From assembly GCF_900101015.1 (NCBI RefSeq), contig NZ_FNFZ01000031.1, positions 1 through 42,294 on the forward strand: DNA of 42,294 nucleotides, read 5' to 3'. Positions 16,720-25,128 of this stretch are shown here, in pieces (positions within the stretch are counted from its first letter, which is position 1; each line of letters opens with the position of its first letter). The notes under the pieces are model-generated. The model saw only the letters and a program-made list of their open reading frames with translations, was not told the origin of the DNA and ran no database searches. This DNA comes from Sarcina sp. DSM 11001. Lineage in GTDB: Bacteria; Bacillota; Clostridia; Lachnospirales; Lachnospiraceae. The position numbers and the translations under genes are program-made.

Positions 16720-16786
16720 CGCCAAACAATCGCCTATATTTGGTATTTTGGCGGTTTATATCACTTATTTTTATTATATTTCGCCA
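16720..16786 (-). promoter_or_regulatory. CGCCAAA box cluster upstream of the ATPase
   Basis: CGCCAAA (16720-16726) and TTTTGGCG (16747-16753) face each other. CGCCTAT (16731) and CGCCATT (16782) are further copies. They lie 25-90 bp upstream of the ATPase start, where a promoter is expected. Confidence 0.5.
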
Positions 16787-17059
16787 TTTTCTTACACGAT
16801 ATCAGGGCTTTCCCATCTTGTCAACAGTATTTTGTGCGGTGATAACAGAATATGCATCTCTGCCTTATGTATTTCTTGTCAGCAAAACTACAGTCTCTAC
16901 GTGGCACGAGGAAACAGGATTGATACCCATTTCCTCTGCCTGTTCGCGCAAACATATCCAAAGACCGCAACGTACACTTTTCAGAATTTTCCTGATTCAT
17001 CGCCAAACCGCATCCGGTCAATCACTGAACGACATTCTTCATAGCTCAACACATATGCC
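16787..17059. other. No gene seen
   Basis: Between the ATPase promoter and the peptidase remnant I see no supported gene on either strand. Confidence 0.35.
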
Positions 17060-17382
17060 GTATTCGTTCCCGTTGGCCGCTGCAGACTTTGTCTCATCAT
17101 CAGCCATATAGTTATCCGGAAGCACCATTCTCTCTATCGGATATCCGGCATCATAAAGCTTCTCAAAAATTTCCAGCACATCTTCCGCGATCAGCTTGTG
17201 CACAACCATTTCTCCCTGATGGATATTTCCGTCCTTATCCTTGTGCAGAACCATCATGTAGCGAAGATCCTCCCGGGGAACAATGCAGTCCTCTTTATAA
17301 GTATTTCCGCCTCTCATCCTTTCAAACAGGTCATCAGATATTTCCCGAATAGAGAATCCTTCCCGTGAAGCGCAGGGACGGT
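17060..17382 (-). pseudogene. M15-type D-Ala peptidase fragment
   Basis: The frame reads REGFSIREISDDLFERMRGG, then TYKEDCIVPREDLRYMMVLH, then GEMVVHKLIAEDVLEIFEKL and YPIERMVLPDNYMADD. I recognise this as the region before the zinc site of M15-like D-Ala-D-Ala/L,D-carboxypeptidases of Firmicutes. The zinc-binding SxHxxGxAxD part is missing; the frame degenerates after MADD. The 5' end is cut at the 29-bp repeat that the insertion sequence entered. It is a remnant. Confidence 0.6.
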
Positions 17383-17438
17383 CCCAATGACATTAAGTTA
17401 AGCACCCCCTGTGTCCAAAATAATAGTTTCTAAGTTCT

Positions 17439-17468
17439 ATCAGAGGTGAAATACCCTCTGATTTTTTT
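17439..17468 (+). terminator. Terminator inside the IS left end
   Basis: ATCAGAGG (17439-17446) pairs with CCTCTGAT (17455-17462), followed by a run of Ts to 17468. It would block outside transcription from reaching the transposase. Confidence 0.8.
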
Positions 17469-17552
17469 GCTTTTTTTCACAAAAAAGCTTGACAAAGTAA
17501 CAAAAATATGTAGCGCGCCTCGTTATATACATCATTTTTTGGAGGTACCGCT

Positions 17553-18860
17553 ATGCAGTCTAGTCCCACTGCCCCTGTCCATATCAGGGAGTCACTAATC
17601 TCTTCGATCCATACTCTCTTGACACGGAAAAAGGAGTTATTTTCATCCCCGGATACAGCTTTTTCCAGGACAAGAAAAATTACACTTACTCAGACCATAC
17701 TCTTTGTTATGACTGCCGGATCTGAAAATACCGATACCGAACTGCTGGATTTCTTCGGTAAGGAAACACTCCCTACAGCTTCTGCCATGATCCAGCGCCG
17801 TAACCAGCTAAAGCCGGAAGCTTTTCGTGAGCTTTTTCTGCATTTTACCCAAAAAGCAGCGAACCTGAAGACTTTTAACGGATATCAGCTCATTGGAGCA
17901 GATGGTTCCCGAGTCAATCTTCCTTATAATCCTTCTGATCCTTTCAGCCATATCAACTGTATCAAGGGACGTAAAGGCATAAACCAGGTACACCTGAATA
18001 CATTTTTTGACCTGTTAAATGATATCTTTCTGGATGCCGAGATTCAGGGTATAAGGGAGATGGACGAAAAAGACGCATTCTGCAGACTGCTGGGCAGGCA
18101 AAAGGATTCTGGCCGAAAACAGATCTTTATTGCCGACAGAGGTTATGCTTCATACAACGTCCTAGCCCATGCTATACATAATAAGCAGCTTTTCCTGATC
18201 CGTGTTCCTGAACGCTTTGCAAAATCTATATATAAAGGGCAGAAACACTGGCTGGAGAACACAACTGAAGACGAAAACATAACTGTCCATATCGGACGAA
18301 AAAGGACTAAAAAGAATACTCAGCTGCAGAATTATCATTGTTTGCCAAAAAACCGTCACTATGATTTTATCGAGCCTGGATCTGATGATACTGATGCATT
18401 GCAGCTCCGTGTCCTGAAATTTCCTATCGGAGAAGATTCTTATGAGTATATTGTTACGAATCTTCCAAAGTATGCATTTCCACTGCAGACGATCAAAGAG
18501 CTTTACAACCTCCGGTGGAACCATGAGGTGGCATATCGATATCTGAAATATGCAGGAAACATGGTCCATATCCACTCCCTGAAAAGAGATTTCCTCTTTC
18601 AGGAGATCTATGCCAAGCTGACCTTATATAATTTTTCCTCATTTGTCGCATCCGCTGTTGGGGATATTAAGAAAAAAACAAAAAAATACACCTATGTACT
18701 GAACCATTCTCAAACACAAAAGGGTTGTATCCGTTTTTTAAACGGCAGGGTAGAGGATATTGCAGACGTGATATGCAGATATCTGGTACCAGTCCGACCG
18801 GGTCGTAAATTTAAAAGAACCCTACGACGCCAGTCGGCTGATACACTAAACTACCGATAA
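17553..18860 (+). CDS. IS4-family transposase
   Basis: The 435-residue DDE transposase is uninterrupted. Catalytic residues are Asp117 (LIGADGSRVNL), Asp195 (IADRGYASYN) and Glu325 within the IS4 signature Y-x2-R-x3-E-x6-K at 318-332 (YNLRWNHEVAYRYLK). A C-terminal basic region follows. It cuts and joins the element ends by the usual RNase-H-like chemistry. GGAGGT precedes the ATG. Complete length, intact catalytic triad and perfect terminal repeats suggest the element is still able to move. Confidence 0.93.
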   Translation: MQSSPTAPVHIRESLISSIHTLLTRKKELFSSPDTAFSRTRKITLTQTILFVMTAGSENTDTELLDFFGKETLPTASAMIQRRNQLKPEAFRELFLHFTQKAANLKTFNGYQLIGADGSRVNLPYNPSDPFSHINCIKGRKGINQVHLNTFFDLLNDIFLDAEIQGIREMDEKDAFCRLLGRQKDSGRKQIFIADRGYASYNVLAHAIHNKQLFLIRVPERFAKSIYKGQKHWLENTTEDENITVHIGRKRTKKNTQLQNYHCLPKNRHYDFIEPGSDDTDALQLRVLKFPIGEDSYEYIVTNLPKYAFPLQTIKELYNLRWNHEVAYRYLKYAGNMVHIHSLKRDFLFQEIYAKLTLYNFSSFVASAVGDIKKKTKKYTYVLNHSQTQKGCIRFLNGRVEDIADVICRYLVPVRPGRKFKRTLRRQSADTLNYR

Positions 18861-19032
18861 ACTCAAAACAAATAAACACCTTTCAGTAGGCAGTCTCCCC
18901 AGACTGTCTGTTTGCCTTTTCCAAAAATATTGATTTTTGGCCGTAAACCCGAGAACTGGCTGTGTTCCGTTTGAATTTACCTTATCCTGAATAATACACT
19001 AAATCTTTCTGTTTTCATACCTTAATGTCATT

Positions 19033-19100
19033 GGGACGGTCCTTTTGTTTCTGTCCCCCTGCTTCATAAAACAGGGGGACAGAAACAAAAGGACCGTCCC
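19033..19100. repeat. 29-bp palindrome-forming repeat, inverted pair
   Basis: Arms at 19033-19061 and 19072-19100 are exact reverse complements, 29 bp each, with a 10-nt loop. The unit begins GGGACGGTCC and ends TGTCCCCCTG. It would form a very strong hairpin in either strand. A third copy is at 19362-19390. I recall similar repeats scattered in Clostridia genomes. Confidence 0.85.
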
Positions 19101-19330
19101 AGATATCCGAGCAAATGCTGGGGATCGGTGTCGTCAACATCGTCAACATGTTCCGGCCACAGCTGATTCTTCTTGGAGGGGCACTGTCCGAGCATGCGGA
19201 TGAGATGACCGGTCCCATCCGAGAGATGATGGAGAGAGACTGCTTTGGCGGACAGCACGGTATGATTCCTGAGATTGCGGTTGCGGAACTGGGCAGCAGC
19301 GCCGGCATGATCGGAGCGGCTAATCTGTAA
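19101..19330 (+). pseudogene. ROK-family protein, C-terminal fragment
   Basis: About 75 codons read MLGIGVVNIVNMFRPQLILL, GGALSEHADEM and AELGSSAGMIGAANL. This is the C-terminal end of a ROK-family sugar kinase or repressor (the GGxLS and G-x-AGxxGAA motifs). The remainder is absent. The piece is bounded on both sides by copies of the 29-bp repeat, which may have mediated its capture or the loss of the rest. No start with a ribosome site is present. Confidence 0.75.
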
Positions 19331-19361
19331 GGTTTGTGAAACCATCGCTGCGTGCTGTGTA

Positions 19362-19390
19362 CAGGGGGACAGAAACAAAAGGACCGTCCC
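19362..19390 (-). repeat. Third copy of the 29-bp repeat
   Basis: This copy is identical and in the same orientation as that at 19072-19100. It truncates the end of the minus-strand hydrolase fragment. Confidence 0.85.
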
Positions 19391-19737
19391 TAGATCGCAT
19401 CCGGCGCTTCCTCATACAGGCCATGCCCAAGCCCGTCATACAGGACCAGTTTGCAATCAGCTATTCTCCCGGCTATCTCCACAGATGCCTGTCCGGTTAC
19501 GATCTTATCTTCTTTTCCGCCGATTACCAGAGTCGGACAGGTAATATGATCCAGAAGCTGGTATGTGTCGTGTGACAAACAGGACGCCGCCTGTATTCGA
19601 AAACGGTCAAAAGACTTTGGCTTGCCGATACTTCCCAGCAGCCGATATACAAGCCTCGACTGCTTCAGACGTTTTTCTGAGTAGGAACGCTCCGCTGTGT
19701 CCAGCATAATTCCTTTGTAATCACCCCGGTCAGCCAT
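19390..19737 (-). pseudogene. Alpha/beta hydrolase, cap and C-terminal fragment
   Basis: The 115-codon frame shows the end of an alpha/beta hydrolase: HITCPTLVIGGKEDKIVTGQ gives the acid strand with Asp, and LVLYDGLGHGLYEEAPD gives the catalytic His. The nucleophile elbow and the N-terminal half are missing, and the last residues are cut by the 29-bp repeat. The ATG at 19737 follows the lipoprotein hydrolase stop by 7 bases. It is a remnant of a second hydrolase of the same general fold. Confidence 0.65.
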
Positions 19738-19744
19738 CCTGATC

Positions 19745-20731
19745 TCAGTTCTCCAGATAGCGGATCAGCCTGTCCTGGAAATCATGGTAGTAGGGCTTTT
19801 CCACCAGGACAGCATGTGATCCTCCATCAATTATTTCCAGCGCCGAATCCTCTGGTAAATCTTCCAGAGCTTTGTTGACCAGATCATAATTCAGGTAAGG
19901 GTCTTTACTTCCGCAAATAATAAGTGTTGGTACCTTGATTTGTGTCAGGTCGATCAGCTTCTCCTCTGCTGATACACAGGCGTCCTTTCTCCCTCCATTC
20001 GGACTATGTTCTCCATCATAATGCCAACAGCTTGAGCACCACATCTCTATGACGACCGGGTCTGTGATGGAAGCATCAAAAGAACCATCATCGGCGCGCT
20101 GGAAATCATCCGCCGCATGCTCCCATGTATTGTGATGGAAGGGCTCCTCAACCGCATATTCTCCAATGCCGCATAATATGGGAGCATACAGGACGAGTTT
20201 GTTCACATGCTCAGAGTGCTTCGCTGCAAATCGGCTTACTGTTACCGTCCCCCAGCTCCAGCCCAATACATCGATTTTTTCCTGCCCGGTTTCCGAGGAG
20301 ATAAGATCAACTGCGGATGCAATGTCTTCCGCGGCATAGTCCGAGTCCGGCAAAAAGCCATCTTCTACCTCTTCAGACATTCCGAATCCCGCAATATCCA
20401 GCCGCCAGACACAATAGCCTTCCTGGGCCAGTTTTCGCACAAGACTATAATCCTGATAATTGATATCAAATTCATGAGACGAATATGTCACACCGTGAAT
20501 CAAAAGAATGTTTTTCTCCGGCTTTGATCCTTCCTGCTTCATACATTCCAGATGCAGATCGATCCCTTCTCGTTCGAGCGGAAATACTTCTGAAATATAG
20601 GCTGTTTCCACCGCCGGATCTTTCACCTTACCTGCTGAATTTCCTGTTATCCCAGCACATCCGGCTGGCATGCATGTTACAAAAGCTGCGAAAACAACAA
20701 TAAGCAGACGATTAATTGTTTTTCGATTCAT
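19745..20731 (-). CDS. Lipoprotein alpha/beta hydrolase
   Basis: The 328-residue protein has a lipoprotein signal peptide ending in a PAGC lipobox near residue 25, so it is anchored outside the membrane. The catalytic fold is complete: ILLIHGVTYSSHEF oxyanion strand, nucleophile elbow GWSWGT, acid in CGSKDPY and His in GGSHAVL. It is an esterase/lipase-like enzyme of unknown substrate. The start is placed at the first Met, followed by the basic-hydrophobic signal. An incomplete reading frame overlaps its start from upstream. Confidence 0.88.
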   Translation of the reverse strand: MNRKTINRLLIVVFAAFVTCMPAGCAGITGNSAGKVKDPAVETAYISEVFPLEREGIDLHLECMKQEGSKPEKNILLIHGVTYSSHEFDINYQDYSLVRKLAQEGYCVWRLDIAGFGMSEEVEDGFLPDSDYAAEDIASAVDLISSETGQEKIDVLGWSWGTVTVSRFAAKHSEHVNKLVLYAPILCGIGEYAVEEPFHHNTWEHAADDFQRADDGSFDASITDPVVIEMWCSSCWHYDGEHSPNGGRKDACVSAEEKLIDLTQIKVPTLIICGSKDPYLNYDLVNKALEDLPEDSALEIIDGGSHAVLVEKPYYHDFQDRLIRYLEN

Positions 20732-20880
20732 TCTTTCTCATCCTTTTCTTCTTGGCCAATGCTGTCGCCAGAAAACTTATATCGATCAGGTCAAAGACCC
20801 TTTCCCGATAGTTCGGTTCATCCTGTCGCTTTTCATTATATCCCAGTAGATAGAATCTGCAAAAAATTAATGTTGGCCAG
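20712..20880 (-). pseudogene. Unrecognised gene tail upstream of the lipoprotein gene
   Basis: A minus-strand frame without start reads YNEKRQDEPNYRERVFDLID and ISFLATALAKKKRMRKN, ending at TAA 20712-20714, just inside the hydrolase gene. The overlap looks like an operon junction. The family is not recognised. Confidence 0.35.
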
Positions 20881-20900
20881 TATCACTATTACGATGTAAC

Positions 20901-20929
20901 TTGCTCCGCCCACAATAGATTTGTATAAT
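20901..20929 (+). promoter_or_regulatory. Sigma-A promoter of the NERD gene
   Basis: TTGCTC (20901-20906) and TATAAT (20924-20929) are 17 bp apart. It lies 59 bp upstream of the NERD start. Confidence 0.65.
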
Positions 20930-20987
20930 TTCTAATAGATGTATATTGGCTGGTTTGAGATAAGGTCTAAGAAAAATGGAGGTATGC

Positions 20988-21341
20988 ATGGCTAAAGGTC
21001 TTATAGACATGTTCATTGATTCAATCTTCGATGAACAATGGGTCGGAAGGCATGGTGAGAAACTGACTGAGCAGGAGCTGAAGTTCGTTAAGCTGTTCGG
21101 CCGTAAGGGCAAAATATTAAGAAATGTCTACCTCCCCAAAGATAACGGAGAAACCTCTGAGATTGATGTGCTCTATATCACTCAAAAGGGAATCTTTGTC
21201 TTTGAGAGCAAAAACTATTCCGGGTGGATCTTTGGCGATGAGAAGGGGCAGTACTGGACTGCGATGCTGCCCAACCGTCAGAAGAACAGGTTCTACAATC
21301 CCATCAAGCAAGAATCACATGCATGTGAAGATCAATCATGA
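20988..21341 (+). pseudogene. NERD-domain protein, C-terminally truncated
   Basis: The product begins MAKGLIDMFIDSIFDEQWVG and contains most of a NERD nuclease-related domain: GRKGKILRNVYLP, SEIDVLYITQKGIFVFESKN with the Asp and Glu-x-Lys/Asn residues, then YSGWIFG. NERD proteins of this kind continue 80 or more residues; here the family pattern stops after NPIKQ and a stop follows nine codons later. GGAGG lies five bases before ATG 20988. A good promoter remains. Possibly it once acted in DNA processing or defence. Confidence 0.75.
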
Positions 21342-21383
21342 TGTTCCTCCGTCCCTGTATAAGTCATTTTTCTATATAATACA

Positions 21384-22166
21384 TTACAATTCAGCAATAA
21401 TATCTGAAACCGCTACTAAGGCCGCTTCTCCGCTGATAGAAATCCTGCCATTCCCAATTAATTCACAGTGCAGATATCCACCCCGCTTTGATGCCTGGTA
21501 TGCATAAATTCGCTTCCTTCTCAACTCCTTCGACCAGTAATCCGCAATCTGACAATGTGCTGAGCCGCAGACAGGGTCCTCTGCAACGGAAAGCTTCGGA
21601 CAAAAGCTCCGGGAAACACAATCAGTTTCTTTTCCTGCTGCTGTCGCATTCTGGATACGGCCTTCAATACCCATAAGGAGCAGCTGATCCGGATTCATCT
21701 GCCTTACCTGCTCTTCCGTCTCAAATACGCAGATTAGATCCAGTCCCAGCACGGCCTTGACCGGCCGGAAACCGAACGCCTGCTCCATCGCATCTGTGAC
21801 CGGAATCTCAGTAAGCTCGTATGTTGGGAAGTTCATCTCATACAGGCCGCCTTTTCTCCTGACTGTAAGCACACCGCTGAGAGTGTTAAACCTTACGGTG
21901 TCGCTTTCAGTTTCATAATAATTCAGGATCACGAAAGACGACGCCAACGTTGCATGACCGCAGAGTTCCACCTCTGTACCCGGTGTAAACCAGCGCAGAT
22001 GATACCCGGCATCTTCCCTGACTATGAATGCCGTTTCAGAAAGATTATTTTCCATAGCCAGCTTCATCATGGATTCTTCCGACGGCCAGCTTTCCATCAC
22101 ACAGACAGCTGCCGGATTCCCGGAAAAAGGCTTGTTCGTAAATGCATCTACTATGTACTGCTTCAT
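21384..22166 (-). CDS. PhzF-family isomerase/epimerase-like protein
   Basis: The 260-residue enzyme has the PhzF double hot-dog fold pattern: VDAFTNKPFSGNPAAVCV at the start, catalytic Glu in NNLSETAFI, GHATLASSFV, and the second-half signature EDPVCGSAHC with the usual Gly-Ser pair. Length is normal. PhzF proteins isomerise small metabolites, but most have unknown substrates. It begins 21 bases after the ComB-like gene, so the two form an operon. GGAG lies just before the ATG. Confidence 0.92.
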   Translation of the reverse strand: MKQYIVDAFTNKPFSGNPAAVCVMESWPSEESMMKLAMENNLSETAFIVREDAGYHLRWFTPGTEVELCGHATLASSFVILNYYETESDTVRFNTLSGVLTVRRKGGLYEMNFPTYELTEIPVTDAMEQAFGFRPVKAVLGLDLICVFETEEQVRQMNPDQLLLMGIEGRIQNATAAGKETDCVSRSFCPKLSVAEDPVCGSAHCQIADYWSKELRRKRIYAYQASKRGGYLHCELIGNGRISISGEAALVAVSDIIAEL

Positions 22167-22187
22167 TCTTCACTCCAACTGTATATC

Positions 22188-22913
22188 TCACTTCAAGTCC
22201 TGCACATTAACACGGGTAATCTCAAAAACATCTTCGCTAATTTGATCAGCTTTCAGAACAAATGGAAATCTGTCATATTCCAGGCACATAATCAGATCCT
22301 TCACAGGAAACACATCTTTCCATCTGGTGTCAAAAAACTTGGCAACAGAAGGCTCATTGACAAGAGAAAGGATCTCAGGCCCCATTTCAAATGGTTCCCC
22401 AAGGAGGAGGCTCCTGATATAGCGGGCACAGAGTTCGTCTTCCGGAGCCAGAGCGATTCCGGAATTACCCATACAGACCAGCGAAACACGTTCTGGATTC
22501 TTATCCTTTATATACGAAGCAATCGCGGAGGCGTTGACCAGACTGCCTGTAAGAATTTCGCCGGCACCTGCGGCACAGGTGTGCACCAGTCCCTGCGTTC
22601 CGGCACTGGTAGTATGAATCAGGATCTTGTCCAGAAAATCGGCATGTTCTGTCTGGGACGGAGAATTGCCAAAGTCAAAACCAGGAAGTATGACACCTCC
22701 CCGTTCGCCGGCCATAATATATTCCGGATGTTCCCGTTTCAGCTCCCAGGCTGTTTCTTCTCTGCCGACAGCATATATTTTCTGCACACCTCTGGAAAAC
22801 AAATAACATTCCAGAGAAAAAGCCCGGAAGACATCGATCACGACCGCAAGGCCCTTGGCCTGATCTGCCCCTTCTAGAAGATGAAGAATTTTTATATCCA
22901 TATCTGCGTCCAT
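22188..22913 (-). CDS. ComB-like 2-phosphosulfolactate phosphatase family protein
   Basis: The 241-residue protein matches the ComB family: VVIDVFRAFSLECYLFSRGV, GERGGVILPGFDFGNSP, then HTTSAGTQGLVHTCAAGAGE. Archaeal ComB removes phosphate from 2-phosphosulfolactate in coenzyme M synthesis. Bacterial homologues in Firmicutes do not make coenzyme M, so the substrate here is unknown. The start may be the first Met or Met5 at 22901; GAGGGG is close to the first. It heads the two-gene operon with phzF. Confidence 0.85.
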   Translation of the reverse strand: MDADMDIKILHLLEGADQAKGLAVVIDVFRAFSLECYLFSRGVQKIYAVGREETAWELKREHPEYIMAGERGGVILPGFDFGNSPSQTEHADFLDKILIHTTSAGTQGLVHTCAAGAGEILTGSLVNASAIASYIKDKNPERVSLVCMGNSGIALAPEDELCARYIRSLLLGEPFEMGPEILSLVNEPSVAKFFDTRWKDVFPVKDLIMCLEYDRFPFVLKADQISEDVFEITRVNVQDLK

Positions 22914-23062
22914 TTCCCCTCATTTACCAGACTGCCACAGTATTTAGTCCCCATTCACAGAGCAGCGCCTACCTTGTTATCTGATTTCCTCTTTGTACAG
23001 GCGTAAAGGCCTATTAACATGATACCAAATTTCCATATATTAAGTAATTACATTGAAACAAC
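22914..23062. other. Promoter region between ComB-like gene and HAD fragment
   Basis: No gene. A promoter for the minus-strand pair is expected but I could not fix one with confidence. Confidence 0.3.
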
Positions 23063-23491
23063 ATGGGGAACGACTTTTTTGCCGATGTTCTTACAAATTC
23101 CGGAAACGAATCGGATCTGATCAGCAGCTTCTGGGAAACGCATGCAAACAAGCTGAACCGGCGCCTCCTGGTTCTGATCGAGCCGGAGGATGTGATCATG
23201 ACGGCCAGCCCCTCGTTTCTGCTGGACGGGATCCGTTCCCGGCTGAACACGGACCAGATCATTTGCACTGAAGTGGATGTCGATGAGAAAAAGATCACAT
23301 GGTTCAATTTCGGCGAGAACAAAGCAGTCCGTTTCCGCGACCTGTACGGTGACCGGAAGATCGATGAATTCTACACAGATTCCTACAACGACCGGGCATT
23401 GATGAAGCTGGCAAGGCGAGTATATATTGTGAAAAAGGGGATCCCGCATCGGGTATCCCGGAAACACCGAAAAAAGCTGAGATTGCAGTGA
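23063..23491 (+). pseudogene. HAD-like phosphatase, N-terminally truncated
   Basis: The frame reads VLIEPEDVIMTASPSFLLDG and continues through TEVDVDEKKITWFNFGENKA and FYTDSYNDRALMKLARRVYI. These are motif II (TAS), the Lys region and motif III (DSYNDRAL) of a SerB-like HAD phosphatase. The first motif DxD, which carries the nucleophile, is missing. Translation from ATG 23063 has no ribosome site. It is a fragment without catalytic ability. Confidence 0.75.
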
Positions 23492-23590
23492 TCCGCGTAA
23501 CAATAATCTTCCATTATTCTTCCTGCAAGTTAAACTCTTCCACCTCTTTTTGTGCCTGTTCCAGATAATCTGCACATTTCTCCTTATCTG

Positions 23591-23617
23591 AAAAAAGGCG
23601 CCTCAGAATTGAGGCGC
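23591..23617 (-). terminator. Terminator
   Basis: GCGCCTCA (23598-23605) pairs with TGAGGCGC (23610-23617) around GAAT. The minus strand continues with a run of six Ts. Confidence 0.8.
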
Positions 23618-23629
23618 TTTGTTTAGCTA

Positions 23630-23840
23630 CTACATGTATATTATTTCATAATCTGAGAATTCAGAAAGAAATCCCTCTATGAGAACTTTTAAATTCTTCT
23701 CTGCTTCTTGGCGTACTCCTTCATCCTCCACTTTTTCCAGTCCTTTTTCCTCGATTTCCTGAATTAAATCCTGGTATTGAGAAAAGTTTATAGGGTTGAG
23801 GATATTATTACTTTCCGTGCACTCCACCGTATCCCAGATT
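23630..23840 (-). pseudogene. Possible DUF4230-type C-terminal fragment
   Basis: About 70 codons read SNNILNPINFSQYQDLIQEI, then a Glu/Lys-rich helix EDEGVRQEAEKNLKVLIEGF ending FSDYEIIYM. The alternation resembles the C-terminus of DUF4230 proteins, but this is a weak match. There is no ATG and a stop closes the frame upstream. A terminator follows at once. Confidence 0.4.
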
Positions 23841-24201
23841 TACTATCTTTTGAATAACGGATATATCTATGAATTAAGCCTAGATGTATTTGTGGATTAT
23901 AATTATAACACGAGTTTAAAACATATCAAAGTCACTCTAGTAAGCTATGAACAAGCCTAAATTGATTAAACTGTATTGCCCCCATGCCCATATCCTTCTA
24001 TAATGAATTCAGAGCAGTCAGGCTCTCATGGATGGCATACTGGTTTTGCTGCGTGTATATGGTCCTGGTTGTTGGCTTTGAAGGACGAGGCCAATGGGCA
24101 GAGAGATAGCATACAGAAAAATACAGAAGATGGGATCGATGAGATAATCGGACAAGAACAGATCTACTATGGCAACAGCGGCAGGATTATGCGCCCTTAA
24201 A
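23841..24201. other. No supported gene
   Basis: A plus-strand frame at 23976-24200 has no ribosome site and no motif. I see no other structure until the recombinase-like tail. Confidence 0.3.
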
Positions 24202-24293
24202 AGGCACGTATCGACTTCAAATCCGGTATTACAATTGAGATCGCAGCATAAAACAAGGCTCCCCGCCGCCTGTGATGGCAGTGAGGGAGCCTT
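24202..24293. other. Recombinase-like gene tail and bidirectional terminator
   Basis: At 24207-24251 fourteen codons read RIDFKSGITIEIAA and a stop. They resemble the end of large serine recombinases, compare RITFKNGQEVKA at 30184-30225. A hairpin AAGGCTCCC (24255-24263) / GGGAGCCTT (24285-24293) follows. On the minus strand its tail is TTGTTTTA, so it also terminates the LysR-linked operon. Confidence 0.5.
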
Positions 24294-24357
24294 GGTGTGA
24301 CTTTACAAACTGGAAGCTATCTTCTGGTAGAACACGTAATGCTCCGGCGTGAGTACG

Positions 24358-25128
24358 TCATTCCAGGTCCAGCCCCTGCAGCCATGAAATCACAGCTTCT
24401 TTTGTGCCGTCTTTTCCGACATCCTCTCCGAGAACTGCAAGTCCGTCCAGAACAGCCGCATTCGGCTCCATCTCTTTGATATCACTGTAAGTGCCACCAT
24501 CACGGCTTCCAGCATGGGTATTGAACGGAATGATTGTTGTTCCCGAGAAGTCATATGTATCAAAGAAGGTATCCATGATCATCGGCATTTCATACCACCA
24601 GATCGGATATCCGACAAATACGACATCATAGCTTGCCGGATCGATGCTTAAATTTTCAAAGGCCGGCCTGCCGCCGTTATCGCGCTCTTTCTTTGCGTAA
24701 TCCGCAAGCGCTTCGTACTCAAGCGGATAATCTTCAGAGGGAATGATCGGGATCAGTTCACCGCCCACATTGTCATGGATGATATTTGCAATCCATTCCA
24801 CGGAGGCCATCCCGTCCGCCATTGGCGTTGCAGAGCTGACGGCATCTACATCCTTTGTGTTGTCTGCCGAGAAATAAAGGATCAGGATGCTATTGCCCGC
24901 AGAGCTTTCATTTTCCGCAGCTGTTTCTGTCTGCTGGTCCTCCGTTTTGTTTTCAGTCTGAGCAGATTCTGTTTCTTTCGCTTCTGAACTGTTCGCTATC
25001 TGTGTGGATTCCGCCTGCCGCTTATCCTGGCTCGATGTTACAGCTGTTGTCTGACTATTGCCGCAGGCCGCAAGAGAAATCGAAAGCGCAGCCGCCAGAA
25101 CCAGGAATGTGATCTTCTTTATCTGCAT
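24358..25128 (-). CDS. Lipoprotein flavodoxin
   Basis: The 256-residue protein starts MQIKKITFLVLAAALSISLAA with Cys next, a clear lipobox, so it is exported and lipid-anchored. A linker of about 60 residues rich in Ser, Thr, Glu and Gln follows. The rest is a flavodoxin domain: ILILYFSADNTKDV phosphate loop, VVFVGYPIWWYEMPMIMDTF and TIIPFNTHAGSRDGGTYSDI. It would carry electrons on FMN outside the membrane. ATG 25128 is preceded by GGAGG; the gene overlaps the dehydrogenase end by ten bases. It is the last gene of the five-gene operon, with a terminator at 24255-24293. The domain is paralogous to the cytosolic flavodoxin at 27564-28064. Confidence 0.9.
   Translation of the reverse strand: MQIKKITFLVLAAALSISLAACGNSQTTAVTSSQDKRQAESTQIANSSEAKETESAQTENKTEDQQTETAAENESSAGNSILILYFSADNTKDVDAVSSATPMADGMASVEWIANIIHDNVGGELIPIIPSEDYPLEYEALADYAKKERDNGGRPAFENLSIDPASYDVVFVGYPIWWYEMPMIMDTFFDTYDFSGTTIIPFNTHAGSRDGGTYSDIKEMEPNAAVLDGLAVLGEDVGKDGTKEAVISWLQGLDLE

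Larger units (their letters stand above)
17385..19033 (+). mobile_element. Complete IS4-family insertion sequence
   Basis: The element is about 1,649 bp. Its ends are CAATGACATTAAG (17385-17397) and CTTAATGTCATTG (19021-19033), a perfect 13-bp inverted repeat. It is flanked by GGACGGTCC on both sides (17376-17384 and 19034-19042), a 9-bp target duplication, or 10 bp if one more G is counted. The target is part of a 29-bp repeat that also occurs at 19072-19100 and 19362-19390. A full transposase is inside. The element looks recently inserted. Confidence 0.88.

Noticed and set aside
21954-22877. Plus-strand open frame of 307 codons
   Set aside because: It is antisense to the PhzF and ComB-like genes, which carry clear motifs.
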